The position numbers and the translations under genes were made by a program. A stretch of DNA of 64,000 nt from positions 682,001 to 746,000 of the forward strand of contig NZ_VYRZ01000002.1 in NCBI RefSeq assembly GCF_008710705.1, in the 5' to 3' direction. The notes under the pieces were generated by a model. It worked only from the letters and a program-made list of their open reading frames with translations. It searched no databases and was not told the DNA's origin. This DNA is from Microbacterium radiodurans (GTDB lineage Bacteria > Actinomycetota > Actinomycetes > Actinomycetales > Microbacteriaceae). Position 1 is the stretch's first letter. Each line of letters starts with the position of its first letter. Shown here one piece after another: positions 1 to 8,366 of the stretch.

Positions 1-782
1 GCCCGCTCCTTCTTGCGGCGCTCCTCGTCCGCGACGCGCTGGCGCAGGTAGTTCTTCCAGTTCATGTTGTAGACGTCGATGACCTGGCGCATCGCGTCGA
101 GGTAGAACACGCGGTTGACCGTCTCGCCCACGAGCTCGACGTCGTGGCTGATGACGATCAGCCCGCCCTTGTACCCCTTGAGGAACTCGCGGAGCCACAC
201 GACGCTGTCGGCGTCGAGGTGGTTGGTCGGCTCGTCGAGGATCATCGTCTGCGCATCGGAGAACAGGATGCGCGCGAGCTCGATACGGCGGCGCTGTCCG
301 CCGGAGAGCGTCTTGAGGGGCTGGTCGAGGATGCGGTCGGGCAGCGACAGGTTGTGGGCGATCGATGCCGCCTCGGCCTCGGCGGAGTAGCCGCCGAGGG
401 CTTCGAAGCGCTCCATGAGGTTGCCGTAGCGCCGCATCGCCTTGGCGGCGAGCGTCGCGTCGTCGGATGCCATCTCGAGGGATGCCGTCTGCATGTCGAC
501 GGCGATGGTTCCGAGTCCTCGCGCGTCGAGGATGCGGGTGCGCGCCAGCATCTCGGGATCGCCGGAGCGCGGGTCCTGCGGCAGATAGCCGAGCTCGCCC
601 GACCGGTCGACCCGTCCCTCCGCGGGCAGCAGATCGCCGGCGAGGACCTTCGTCAGCGTCGTCTTGCCCGCGCCGTTGCGGCCGACGAGCCCGATCTTGT
701 CGCCGCCGGTCACCCGGAACGACACGTCCGACATCAGCGTTCGCGCGCCCACGCGGATTTCGAGATCGTGCACGGAGAGCAC
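1..782 (-). CDS. ABC-F family ATPase, N-terminal part (cut by window edge)
   Basis: About 260 residues of an ABC-F ATPase are visible; the C-terminal half lies beyond the left edge. ABC-F proteins are soluble twin-ATPase proteins that act on the ribosome (translation factors or antibiotic target protection), not in transport. The first ATPase domain is complete: Walker A GRNGAGKT at about residues 34-41, signature LSGGQRRRIELARI, Walker B MILDEPTNHLD and the switch motif ISHD. The visible end is a charged helix that begins the inter-domain linker. The start is the GTG at 780-782, giving MLSVHDLEIRVG, a usual beginning for this group; a second GTG three codons later is possible. It is divergent from bioY. 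The subfamily cannot be decided without the missing half. Confidence 0.9.
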   Translation of the reverse strand, partial: MLSVHDLEIRVGARTLMSDVSFRVTGGDKIGLVGRNGAGKTTLTKVLAGDLLPAEGRVDRSGELGYLPQDPRSGDPEMLARTRILDARGLGTIAVDMQTASLEMASDDATLAAKAMRRYGNLMERFEALGGYSAEAEAASIAHNLSLPDRILDQPLKTLSGGQRRRIELARILFSDAQTMILDEPTNHLDADSVVWLREFLKGYKGGLIVISHDVELVGETVNRVFYLDAMRQVIDVYNMNWKNYLRQRVADEERRKKER

Positions 783-910
783 AGCAGAGGTCCATTCGTC
801 GGGGAGAGGCGGCCGATCGGCCAGCCTCCCATCCTATCCCCGGTCGCTCGGCCCCGCGCGCCGGAAGCCTCGCAGCACGATCGACGACCTCCATCGATTC
901 CCGTGTTGCT

Positions 911-920
911 TTGTCGACAA
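911..920. promoter_or_regulatory. Candidate operator palindrome upstream of bioY
   Basis: TTGTCGACAA is a perfect 10-bp palindrome in the 222-bp gap between the divergent ABC-F gene and bioY, about 85 bp before the bioY start. It is flanked by GTGT (903-906) and ACAC (924-927), an almost symmetric outer arm. Biotin uptake genes are commonly repressed by BirA or BioQ/TetR-type regulators, but the motif does not match a consensus I can name, so this is only a candidate site. Confidence 0.3.
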
Positions 921-1004
921 TCGACACCCAGCGCTCCGCAGGCCCAGCCATAGGCTGATCGAGCGAGGGCGCCTCTCGGCCCTCCCCCGTCCCGAAGGAG
1001 CCCC

Positions 1005-1634
1005 ATGTCGATCGCCAGCGCCCCCTCTCGTCGCGTCCTCGCCGACGTCCTCGGCCGCCCCGCCGCCATCGCACGGGCCCGAGCCCTCGACGTCGCCCTC
1101 GTGCTGACCGGCGCGGCCCTCGTCGCACTTCTGGCTAAGGTCGCGTTCTTCATCGGGCCGGTGCCGATCACGGGGCAGACCCTCGGCGTCATCGCCGTCG
1201 GCGCCGCCCTCGGCGCCCGACGCGGCGCCGCAGCCCTCACGACGTACCTGCTCGCGGGTCTCGCCGGCGCGCCGGTCTTCGCCGGTCTCACCGCCGGCCC
1301 CGCCTACGCGCTGCTCCCCTCGTTCGGCTTCGTCCTCGGCTTCATCCCGGCGGCCTTCGTCGCCGGCTGGTTCGCCGAGCGCGCGTGGGACCGGAAGCCG
1401 GTGCTCGCCTTCGTCGGCTTCGTCGCCGCCTCGATCATCCCGTTCCTCATCGGCGTCCCCTACCTCGCGGTCATGCTCGGCATCGCGGGAGTCGACGTGA
1501 CCCTCGCGGGCGTGCTCGACGCCGGCGTGTGGCCCTTCATCGTCCCCGGCCTCATCAAAGCGGCCGCGGCCGCCGCACTGGTCCCCGCGGCCTGGGGTCT
1601 GGTCCGCCTCGCGGAGCGTCGCACCCGTCGCTGA
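1005..1634 (+). CDS. bioY: Biotin ECF transporter S component BioY
   Basis: A 209-residue membrane protein of the BioY family, the substrate-binding S component of energy-coupling-factor biotin transporters. BioY captures biotin and works with an ATPase/transmembrane module (BioM/BioN or the shared EcfAA'T). About six hydrophobic segments fill residues 28-205. Recognisable family features are the early GPVPITGQTLGV stretch, an AALGARRGAAAL segment and GLAGAPVFAGLTAGP. The ATG start at 1005 follows a purine-rich AAGGAG. No bioM or bioN lies nearby, so it probably uses an ECF module encoded elsewhere or acts alone. A strong hairpin at 1664-1698 closes the transcript. Confidence 0.93.
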   Translation: MSIASAPSRRVLADVLGRPAAIARARALDVALVLTGAALVALLAKVAFFIGPVPITGQTLGVIAVGAALGARRGAAALTTYLLAGLAGAPVFAGLTAGPAYALLPSFGFVLGFIPAAFVAGWFAERAWDRKPVLAFVGFVAASIIPFLIGVPYLAVMLGIAGVDVTLAGVLDAGVWPFIVPGLIKAAAAAALVPAAWGLVRLAERRTRR

Positions 1635-1663
1635 CGGTTCGCTGCACCGCCGCCACCTCCCTC

Positions 1664-1698
1664 ACGGCCCCGGCCGCCGCATCCGCGGCCGGGGCCGT
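1664..1698 (+). terminator. Terminator hairpin after bioY
   Basis: Perfect 14-bp inverted repeat ACGGCCCCGGCCGC / GCGGCCGGGGCCGT around a 7-nt loop, 30 bp after the bioY stop. No clear T-tract follows, which is common in high-GC actinobacteria. Confidence 0.7.
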
Positions 1699-1755
1699 CG
1701 GCGTCTCCACCTTCAGCGCGACTGCAGCGGATTCGCGCGATGGCCACCCGCGACG

Positions 1756-1774
1756 TAAAGTAAGCCTGCCCTTA
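1756..1774. promoter_or_regulatory. Candidate DtxR/IdeR iron box before the siderophore operon
   Basis: The 19-mer TAAAGTAAGCCTGCCCTTA agrees at 13 of 19 positions with the DtxR/IdeR consensus TTAGGTTAGSCTAACCTAA. It contains the perfect inverted arms GTAAG (1760-1764) and CTTAC (1771-1775). It ends 22 bp before the GTG start of the siderophore-binding lipoprotein, where a bound repressor would block transcription. Iron-dependent repression of this operon is the inference; the protein content downstream supports it. Confidence 0.6.
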
Positions 1775-1796
1775 CTCACCGCCCCTTGGAGGCATC

Positions 1797-2837
1797 GTGC
1801 GTCGCACTCGCACCGCCCTCGTCGCGCTCGCCGCGGCATCCCTTCTCCTCGCCGGCTGCGCCACGTCGAGCGCACCCGCCGACGCCCCCGCAGCAGACGG
1901 CGGTGCGTCCGGCGACGCCTTCCCCGTCACGATCGATCACGCGTTCGGCGAGACGACGATCGACAGCAAGCCCACCCGTGTCGCCACGGTCTCGTGGGGC
2001 AACCAGGAAGCCGCTCTCGCGTTGGGCGTCGTGCCCGTCGGCATGCCGGCCGTCACCTGGGGCGACGACGACGGCGACGGCATCCTGCCGTGGGTCAAGG
2101 ACAAGCTCGACGAGCTCGGCGCCGAGACCCCCGTCCTCTTCGACGAGGCCGAGGGCATCGACTTCGAAGCCGTCGCCGACACGCAGCCGGACGTCATCCT
2201 CGCCGCTTACTCGGGACTGACCCAGCAGGACTACGACACGCTGAGCAAGATCGCACCCGTCGTGGCCTACCCCGACGTCGCGTGGGGCACGAGCTGGCAG
2301 GACCTCACGATCATCAACGGCACGGCGCTCGGGCTCGAGACGGAGGCGGAGGCCCTCGTCGCCGACCTGACGACGCACCTCGCCGACCTCACCGGCGCCT
2401 TCCCCGACATCGCGGGCAAGACCTCGCTCTTCAGCTCGTTCGACGCGACCGACCTGAGCCAGATCGGGTTCTACTCGACCGAGGACCCGCGCCCCCTCTT
2501 CCTCGAGGACCTCGGGCTGACGCCCGCGTCGACCGTCGCCGAGCAGTCGCAGAGCACCGACCAGTTCTGGATCACCAACAGCACCGAGGAGATCGAGCGC
2601 TTCGACGACCTCCAGCTGCTCGTGACCTACGGCGACGACACGACGCTCGCGGCGATGCAGGCCGACCCGCTGCTCTCGCGGATCCCCGCCGTGGCCGACG
2701 GCGCCGTCGTGATCCTGCCCATCGCCAACGCGCCGCTCTCGGCAGCCGCGAACCCCAGCCCGCTGTCGATCCCGAACGCACTCACCTCCGAGTACATCGA
2801 CCTCATCGGCGCTGCCGCGCAGAAGGTCGCCTCGTGA
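1797..2837 (+). CDS. Iron-siderophore ABC transporter substrate-binding lipoprotein
   Basis: A 346-residue class III periplasmic-binding-type lipoprotein (FecB/FepB/TroA-like fold) that should capture ferric siderophores at the outer face of the membrane. It begins with a lipoprotein signal peptide ending in the lipobox LLAGC (Cys at about residue 21), followed by a low-complexity Ala/Asp/Gly linker and the binding domain. The GTG start at 1797 has a GGAGG ribosome site just upstream. It is the first gene of a five-gene operon with two FecCD permeases, an ATPase and a siderophore-interacting reductase, and an iron box precedes it. The siderophore type cannot be told from sequence. Confidence 0.92.
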   Translation: MRRTRTALVALAAASLLLAGCATSSAPADAPAADGGASGDAFPVTIDHAFGETTIDSKPTRVATVSWGNQEAALALGVVPVGMPAVTWGDDDGDGILPWVKDKLDELGAETPVLFDEAEGIDFEAVADTQPDVILAAYSGLTQQDYDTLSKIAPVVAYPDVAWGTSWQDLTIINGTALGLETEAEALVADLTTHLADLTGAFPDIAGKTSLFSSFDATDLSQIGFYSTEDPRPLFLEDLGLTPASTVAEQSQSTDQFWITNSTEEIERFDDLQLLVTYGDDTTLAAMQADPLLSRIPAVADGAVVILPIANAPLSAAANPSPLSIPNALTSEYIDLIGAAAQKVAS

Positions 2838-2862
2838 CCGGATCCCCCGCGATCCGGATGCC

Positions 2863-3912
2863 GTGAGCACCCTCACCGCACCGGCCCCCGCCGCCGCGAC
2901 AGCGTCCTCTCGACGCCACTCGCGGCGGCGGAAGGCCGTCTGGCTCGTCATCCTGATCGTGGTCGTCGCCGCCATCGCGGCGCTGTCGGTGACCTTCGGC
3001 ACGCGCGCCGTGGGCATCGGCGACATCGTCGACGGGCTTCGAGGCGACATCGACAGCGCATCGGCCGCCGCGGTCGCCAAGCGCGTTCCGCGCACGATCC
3101 TCGCCCTTCTGGTCGGCGCCGCGTTGGCCGTCGCCGGCACCGTGATGCAGGGCGTGACCCGCAATCCGCTCGCCGACCCGCAGATCCTCGGCATCAACGG
3201 CGGCGCCTCCCTCGCCGTCGTCATCGGACTGGCATTCTTCGGCGTGACGAGTGCCTTCGGCTACATCTGGCTGGCCATGCTCGGCGCCGCCGTCGCCGCC
3301 GTCTTCGTCTACACCATCGGCTCGCTCGGGCGCGGCGGTGCGAGCCCGCTCAAGCTCGCCCTCGCCGGCGCCGCCACCGCGGTGGCCTTCACGTCTCTCA
3401 TCAGCGCGATCCTGCTCCCCCGCATCGACGTCATGAGCGTCTTCCGCTTCTGGCAGATCGGCGGCGTCGGCGGCGGGACGTTCGAGAAGATCGCCCTCGT
3501 CGCCCCGTTCCTCCTCGTGGGCGTCCTCGTCTGCATCGGCTCCAGCGGCGCGCTCAACTCGCTGGCTCTCGGCGACGAGCTCGCCGCCGGCCTCGGCGAG
3601 CGGATCCGCATCGCACGGCTCGTCTCGGCCGCCGGAGCCGTCATCCTGTGCGGCGCGGCGACCGCCGTCGCCGGACCGATCGGGTTCGTCGGACTGATCG
3701 TGCCGCACGTCTGCCGCCTGATCGTCGGCCCGGACCACCGCTGGCTGCTGCCCGTGAGCGCCGTCGTGGGCGGCGGCCTGCTGACCCTCGCCGACGTCGT
3801 CGGCCGGGTGATCGCCCGCCCGCAGGAGATCGAGGTGGGCATCGTGACCGCCCTCATCGGCGCACCCTTCTTCATCGCGATCGTCCGACGGCAGAGGATG
3901 CGTGCCCTGTGA
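2863..3912 (+). CDS. FecCD-family iron-siderophore ABC permease (first)
   Basis: A 349-residue FecCD/BtuC-type permease with about ten transmembrane segments after a basic N-terminus. Family signatures are RVPRTILALLVGAALAVAG near residues 75-95, MQGVTRNPLADPQILG, and GFVGLIVPH near residue 280, part of the coupling region that contacts the ATPase. Start is GTG at 2863, 25 bp after the lipoprotein gene. It overlaps the second permease by 4 bp (GTGA), so the two are translationally coupled. They should form a heterodimeric channel with the ATPase at 4955-5776. Confidence 0.93.
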   Translation: MSTLTAPAPAAATASSRRHSRRRKAVWLVILIVVVAAIAALSVTFGTRAVGIGDIVDGLRGDIDSASAAAVAKRVPRTILALLVGAALAVAGTVMQGVTRNPLADPQILGINGGASLAVVIGLAFFGVTSAFGYIWLAMLGAAVAAVFVYTIGSLGRGGASPLKLALAGAATAVAFTSLISAILLPRIDVMSVFRFWQIGGVGGGTFEKIALVAPFLLVGVLVCIGSSGALNSLALGDELAAGLGERIRIARLVSAAGAVILCGAATAVAGPIGFVGLIVPHVCRLIVGPDHRWLLPVSAVVGGGLLTLADVVGRVIARPQEIEVGIVTALIGAPFFIAIVRRQRMRAL

Positions 3913-4958
3913 CCGTCACCGTGCCCTCACCGGCCACCCTCGGCGCTGTCGCGCGCGGACGCGCGCGCCGGCGCCGACGCCGGCTGCTCGTCGTCGGCGG
4001 TCTCGCGATCGCGGTCGCAGCCACCTACCTCCTCTCGCTGATGGTCGGCCAGACCTTCTACACCCCCGCCGAGGTCTGGGGCGTGATCACCGGTCAGACC
4101 GTGCCCGGCGCATCGTTCACCGTCGGCGAGCTGCGGCTCCCCCGCGCGACCGTCGCGCTGCTCACCGGGCTGTGCTTCGGCATGGGCGGCGCCGTCTTCC
4201 AGACGATGCTGCGCAACCCGCTCGCGAGCCCCGACATCATCGGCGTCAACGCCGGGGCCAGTGCCGCAGCGGTGGTGGGCATCGTGTTCCTCTCGCTCGA
4301 TCCGACCTCGGTGTCGTTCGTCGCGACGGTGGGGGCGCTCGTGACCGCGATGGCGATCTACCTTCTCGCGTACAAGGACGGCGGCGCCGGCGCCCGCTTC
4401 ATCCTGATCGGCATCGGTGTCGCCGCGATCTTCAACAGCGTGGTGTCGTACGTCCTCTCCCGAGCCGCCGAGTGGGACCTGCAGGCCGCGATGCGCTGGA
4501 TCACCGGCAACCTCAACGGGAGCTCCTGGGAACAGGCGGCCCCCCTCGCCCTGACGATGCTCGTCGTCGTCCCGGTGCTGCTCTGGCTGACGCGCGACCT
4601 CGAACTCATGCGGCTCGGCGACGACGCGGCCGCCGGACTCGGCGTTCCGGTCGAGCGCCGCCGCATCCTTCTCATCGTCGCCGCCGTCGCCCTCCTCGCC
4701 TTCGCCACGGCCGCCGCCGGCCCGATCTCGTTCGTGGCGTTCCTGTCCGGCCCCATCGCCGCCCGCCTGCTGGGGCCGGTGGGCTCGCCCGTGCTTGCGG
4801 CCGGGCTCTTCGGCTCCCTGCTGGTGCTCGTCGCCGACCTGGTCGCGCAGTACCTGCTCGGTCTCCGACTGCCCGTCGGGGTGGTCACCGGCGTGCTGGG
4901 CGCTCCGTACCTCATCCTCCTGCTCATCCGCAGCAGCCGTTCCGGAGGTTCCCTATGA
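3909..4958 (+). CDS. FecCD-family iron-siderophore ABC permease (second)
   Basis: A second FecCD/BtuC-type permease of 349 residues. It carries the family stretches LRLPRATVALLTGLCFGMGG, MLRNPLASPDIIGVNAGAS and AGPISFVAFLSGPIAARLL. A basic, Arg-rich N-terminus precedes about nine or ten hydrophobic segments. The GTG start at 3909 overlaps the stop of the preceding permease (GTGA). The upstream-extended reading frame was rejected because it lies inside the first permease. Its end overlaps the ATPase start by 4 bp (ATGA). Confidence 0.92.
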   Translation: MTVTVPSPATLGAVARGRARRRRRRLLVVGGLAIAVAATYLLSLMVGQTFYTPAEVWGVITGQTVPGASFTVGELRLPRATVALLTGLCFGMGGAVFQTMLRNPLASPDIIGVNAGASAAAVVGIVFLSLDPTSVSFVATVGALVTAMAIYLLAYKDGGAGARFILIGIGVAAIFNSVVSYVLSRAAEWDLQAAMRWITGNLNGSSWEQAAPLALTMLVVVPVLLWLTRDLELMRLGDDAAAGLGVPVERRRILLIVAAVALLAFATAAAGPISFVAFLSGPIAARLLGPVGSPVLAAGLFGSLLVLVADLVAQYLLGLRLPVGVVTGVLGAPYLILLLIRSSRSGGSL

Positions 4959-5776
4959 CCGCCGACCGCACACTCGCCGCCGAGGGACTCCGCCTCGGCT
5001 ACGGCGACCGGGTGATCGTCGACGACCTGACGCTCGGCGTGCCCGGCGGACGCATCACCGCGATCGTGGGCGCCAATGCCTGCGGCAAGTCGACGATGCT
5101 GAAATCGCTCGCGCGCCTGCTCTCGCCGCGCGCGGGTCGAGTCCTGCTCGACGGCAAGGACATCCATCGGCTGCCGACCAAGCAGGTGGCCCGTCAGCTC
5201 GGCCTCCTGCCGCAATCCCCCATCGCGCCCGAGGGCATCGCCGTCTCCGACCTCGTGAGCCGCGGCCGCACACCTCACCACGGCCCCCTCGCTCGCTGGA
5301 CGACGGAGGACGACGCGGCGATCGCGCACGCGCTGGAGGCGACCGACACCGCGGCACTGGCCGATCGGTCGGTGGACGAGCTGTCGGGCGGGCAGCGTCA
5401 ACGCGTGTGGATCGCCATGGCGCTCGCGCAGCAGACCGACGTGCTCCTCCTCGACGAGCCGACGACCTTCCTCGACGTCAGCCACCAGATCGACGTCCTG
5501 GATCTGCTCACCGATCTCAACCGATCGCGCGGGACGACGATCGTGATGGTGCTCCACGACCTCAACCTCGCCGCGCGCTACGCCGACCACCTCGTCGCGA
5601 TGGCGGGCGGGCGTCTCTACGCCGCCGGCGATCCCGGCGATGTCCTCACGGCCGACACCGTCCGAGCGGTGTTCGGCCTCGACAGCCGGGTCATCCCCGA
5701 TCCGCTGACCGGGCGACCCCTCGTGCTGCCGATCGGGCGCCACCACGTACCCGCCCCGCACGACGCCACCGCCTGA
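4955..5776 (+). CDS. Iron-siderophore ABC transporter ATPase (FecE/FepC type)
   Basis: A 273-residue single-domain ABC ATPase that powers siderophore import through the two upstream permeases. Motifs: Walker A GANACGKST near residue 40, Q-loop LLPQSP, signature LSGGQRQRVWIAMALAQ, Walker B VLLLDEPTTFLD, and switch His in MVLHDLN. The AxNxCGKST form of Walker A and the TTFLD after Walker B are typical of the FecE/FepC/FhuC group. The ATG start at 4955 overlaps the permease stop (ATGA) and has GGAGG a few bases upstream. The next gene begins 11 bp after its stop. Confidence 0.95.
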   Translation: MTADRTLAAEGLRLGYGDRVIVDDLTLGVPGGRITAIVGANACGKSTMLKSLARLLSPRAGRVLLDGKDIHRLPTKQVARQLGLLPQSPIAPEGIAVSDLVSRGRTPHHGPLARWTTEDDAAIAHALEATDTAALADRSVDELSGGQRQRVWIAMALAQQTDVLLLDEPTTFLDVSHQIDVLDLLTDLNRSRGTTIVMVLHDLNLAARYADHLVAMAGGRLYAAGDPGDVLTADTVRAVFGLDSRVIPDPLTGRPLVLPIGRHHVPAPHDATA

Positions 5777-5787
5777 CCGGAGTACCG

Positions 5788-6693
5788 ATGTCTCAGAATC
5801 CCCTCGGCTTCTTCCGCGCACCCGTCGCGGCGATCACCGATCTGACGCCCAGCTTCCGCCGCTTCACCTTCCGCAGCGACGACCTGCGCGGGTACGGCGA
5901 CCCCGGGTTCGACCAACGGGTGAAGATCCTCTTTCCCACCGAGACCGCCGGCGTGGACGCCATGCCGACCGGCGAGGACTGGTACGACCGGTGGCGGGAG
6001 ATGCCGGCGGCGGACCGCCCCGTGATGCGCACGTACACGACGCGGGCGGTGCGCGCGGCATCCGGCGAGGTCGACATCGACATGGTGGCCCACGACGTGC
6101 TGGGGCCGGCGTCCGCGTGGATCGCGGGAGCCTCGATCGGCGACGAGGTGCTCATCCTCGGGCCGACGACCGAGCATCGAGGCGTCAGCCTCGGCATCGA
6201 CTTCGTCCCGCCGGCCGATACCGATGCGCTGCTCCTCGCCGGCGATGAGACGGCCGCTCCCGCGATCGCGGTGATCCTCGAACAGCTGCCCCCCGAGGCC
6301 CGCGGTGTCGTGGTGCTCGAGCTCCCCCGCGCCGAGGATGCCGCCTACCTCCCCGCCCACCCGGGCTTCGAGTTCGCCGTCTCGGCGCGGCGGAGCGAGG
6401 CGGCACGCCACGAACACCTGATCGACGCGGTGCAGGGCGTCGCCCACCGGCTCGCGCCGGCGGGTATCGGCGCCGAGGTCGAGGAGATCGACGTCGACAC
6501 CGACATCCTGTGGGAGGTGCCGCGCACCGCGAAGGGCGGCGCGGCTCTGAAGCGCGCGCCGCTGTACGCCTGGCTCGCCGGCGAAGCCTCGGCGATCAAG
6601 ACCCTGCGTCGTCATCTCGTGGGCGAGGTGGGCGTCGATCGCCGGGCGGTGGCGTTCATGGGCTACTGGCGGCTGGGCCGATCGGAGAACTGA
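5788..6693 (+). CDS. Siderophore-interacting protein (flavin-dependent ferric-siderophore reductase)
   Basis: A 301-residue SIP-family flavoprotein that reduces ferric siderophores in the cytoplasm so that iron is released. The FAD-binding motif R-x-Y-T appears in VMRTYTTRAV (about residue 77), the NAD(P)H-binding domain begins near LLLAGDETAAPAI, and the C-terminus ends VAFMGYWRLGRSEN, usual for the family. Start ATG at 5788 lies 11 bp after the ATPase stop. As last gene of the operon it completes an import-and-reduce system. No siderophore biosynthesis genes are present, so the cell may use siderophores made by others or by genes elsewhere. Confidence 0.92.
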   Translation: MSQNPLGFFRAPVAAITDLTPSFRRFTFRSDDLRGYGDPGFDQRVKILFPTETAGVDAMPTGEDWYDRWREMPAADRPVMRTYTTRAVRAASGEVDIDMVAHDVLGPASAWIAGASIGDEVLILGPTTEHRGVSLGIDFVPPADTDALLLAGDETAAPAIAVILEQLPPEARGVVVLELPRAEDAAYLPAHPGFEFAVSARRSEAARHEHLIDAVQGVAHRLAPAGIGAEVEEIDVDTDILWEVPRTAKGGAALKRAPLYAWLAGEASAIKTLRRHLVGEVGVDRRAVAFMGYWRLGRSEN

Positions 6694-6720
6694 CCGCCGG
6701 TTCCGTGCGCCGGTGAGGCG

Positions 6721-7932
6721 TCAGCGGCGGGAGACGAGCTCGGCGACGGTTCCAGCGCTCGACGCCGCGGCGGCCTCGCGCGCGAAGGCCCCGATCCGCT
6801 GGAGCGCCTCGCGCAGCACGTCCGGACCGCACCCGAAGTTCAGGCGCACGTGTCCGCGCCCCTGGCTGCCGAAGAACGGCCCATGGTGCAACGCGACACC
6901 CGCACCCTCGCGGATCGGATCGGCGGGGTCATCGCCCCAGCCGTAGGCCGAGACGTCGATCCACGCGAGGAAGCCGGCCTCGGGCAGCCGGTAGCGCGCA
7001 CGGGGAAGGTGCTCGGCGAGCAGATCCGCCAGCAGTCGTCGGTTGGCATCCAGGCGGGCCAGCAGCGCGTCCAACCAGGCGTCCGACTCCGACGAGAAGG
7101 CGGCGACGGCGGAGATCGCACCGAACAGCCCCGTGCGCCACTCGACCTCCCACGGCAGTGCCTGCACGATCCGGGCGTGGGCCTCGGATGCCGTCACGAT
7201 GACCGCGCACTTGAGACCGGCGAGGTTGTACGCCTTGGACGCACTGGTCACGACGTACCCGACGGCTTCAGCGTCGGCCGAGACCGTCAGGAACGGGGTG
7301 AACGGCGTGTCCGACGAGGCGAGCGGGCCGTGGATCTCGTCGCTGATGACGACGGCTCCGTGACGAGCCGCGATCGCGGCGAGCTCTCGCAGCGCCTCAC
7401 GCGGGAAGACGGTTCCCGTCGGGTTGTGCGGGTTGCAGAGGAGGACGGCGCGCGCGCCGGCCGCCAGCGCTGCCTCGATCCCGGCGAGATCGAGCTGCCA
7501 GCCGTCGCCCGTGTCGAGCAGCGGTACCTCCTCGACGACCGCTCCGGCCTCGGCGACGGTGTCGAAGAAGGGCGGATACACCGGCGGGTTGACGACGACG
7601 CGCTCGCCCGGCGCGACGGTCGCGCGCAGCAGCTCCACCACGCCCATCATCACGTCGCCGGTCCAGCGGACCCGCTCGGGGTCGACGGACCATCCCCAGC
7701 GGCGCTCGGCGAAGCCGACGAAAGCTTCGCGGACGCCGGGCTGCGGCGGGGTGTACCCGGTGTCGCCGAGCTCGACCGCCTCGTGCAGCGCACGCGTGAT
7801 CGGCTCGGCGAGGGCGAAGTCGATCTCGGCGACGAACATCGGGATGACGTCGTGCGGGAACGATCGCCACTTCGTGCTCGACCGTCGCCGCAGCGTCTCG
7901 AGCGGGAGGGCGTCGAGGGGCTGGATGCTCAT
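6721..7932 (-). CDS. PatB/MalY-family PLP-dependent C-S lyase or aminotransferase
   Basis: A 403-residue fold-type I PLP enzyme of the PatB/MalY group, which act as cystathionine beta-lyases or cysteine-S-conjugate lyases; some MalY members also have a regulatory role. The PLP-binding lysine is in SASKAYNLAGLKCAV, the substrate-side motif CNPHNPTG is present, and the C-terminus has HVRLNFGCGPDVL with the conserved arginine. The start region MFVAEIDF matches the MalY pattern. It is convergent with the siderophore operon and separated from the Suf operon by about 80 bp on the same strand. Substrate is not predictable; a role in sulfur metabolism is plausible. Confidence 0.87.
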   Translation of the reverse strand: MSIQPLDALPLETLRRRSSTKWRSFPHDVIPMFVAEIDFALAEPITRALHEAVELGDTGYTPPQPGVREAFVGFAERRWGWSVDPERVRWTGDVMMGVVELLRATVAPGERVVVNPPVYPPFFDTVAEAGAVVEEVPLLDTGDGWQLDLAGIEAALAAGARAVLLCNPHNPTGTVFPREALRELAAIAARHGAVVISDEIHGPLASSDTPFTPFLTVSADAEAVGYVVTSASKAYNLAGLKCAVIVTASEAHARIVQALPWEVEWRTGLFGAISAVAAFSSESDAWLDALLARLDANRRLLADLLAEHLPRARYRLPEAGFLAWIDVSAYGWGDDPADPIREGAGVALHHGPFFGSQGRGHVRLNFGCGPDVLREALQRIGAFAREAAAASSAGTVAELVSRR

Positions 7933-8016
7933 CCGGCGAGCCTAATCGCGCGGCCGGCCACGTGCCCTGGAGGTGACGCCGGATGACGCCGTCGTGAGCC
8001 CCCCGCGAGGGCGGGA

Positions 8017-8346
8017 TCAGATGGCGAAGCCGAGTGCCCGCATCATGTCGCGGCCGTCGTCGGTGATCCGCTCGGGACCCCACGGCGGCATCCAGACCCA
8101 GTTGATCCGGAACCGCTCGACGACGTCATCGAGCGCCTGCGCCGTCTGCTCCTCGAGCACATCGGTGAGCGGGCAGCCCGCCGAGGTGAGCGTCATGTGG
8201 ATGATCAGCGCGTCGTTCTCGTCGTCCCAGGCGAGGTCGTAGATGAGACCGAGGTCGACGACGTTGATCCCCAGTTCGGGGTCCATCACGTCCTTCAGCG
8301 CTTCGGTGACCTCGTCATACTTCTCGGGAGCGAGTGTTGCGGTCAT
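8017..8346 (-). CDS. SufT-like MIP18/DUF59 Fe-S assembly factor
   Basis: A 109-residue MIP18-family protein (DUF59). Members help mature Fe-S proteins, and actinobacterial copies often close suf operons. The family core is DPELGINVVDLGLIYD near residues 21-36 and MTLTSAGCPLTD, which carries the conserved cysteine. Start is ATG at 8346, 20 bp after sufC. It is the last gene of the suf transcript on this strand. The name SufT fits by family and position, but direct proof is lacking. Confidence 0.88.
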   Translation of the reverse strand: MTATLAPEKYDEVTEALKDVMDPELGINVVDLGLIYDLAWDDENDALIIHMTLTSAGCPLTDVLEEQTAQALDDVVERFRINWVWMPPWGPERITDDGRDMMRALGFAI

Positions 8347-8366
8347 GTAACGATCCTACGCGTGTC

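Noticed and set aside
144..953. 269-residue plus-strand reading frame over the ABC-F gene
   Set aside because: Antisense to conserved ABC-F motifs and without any recognisable domain.
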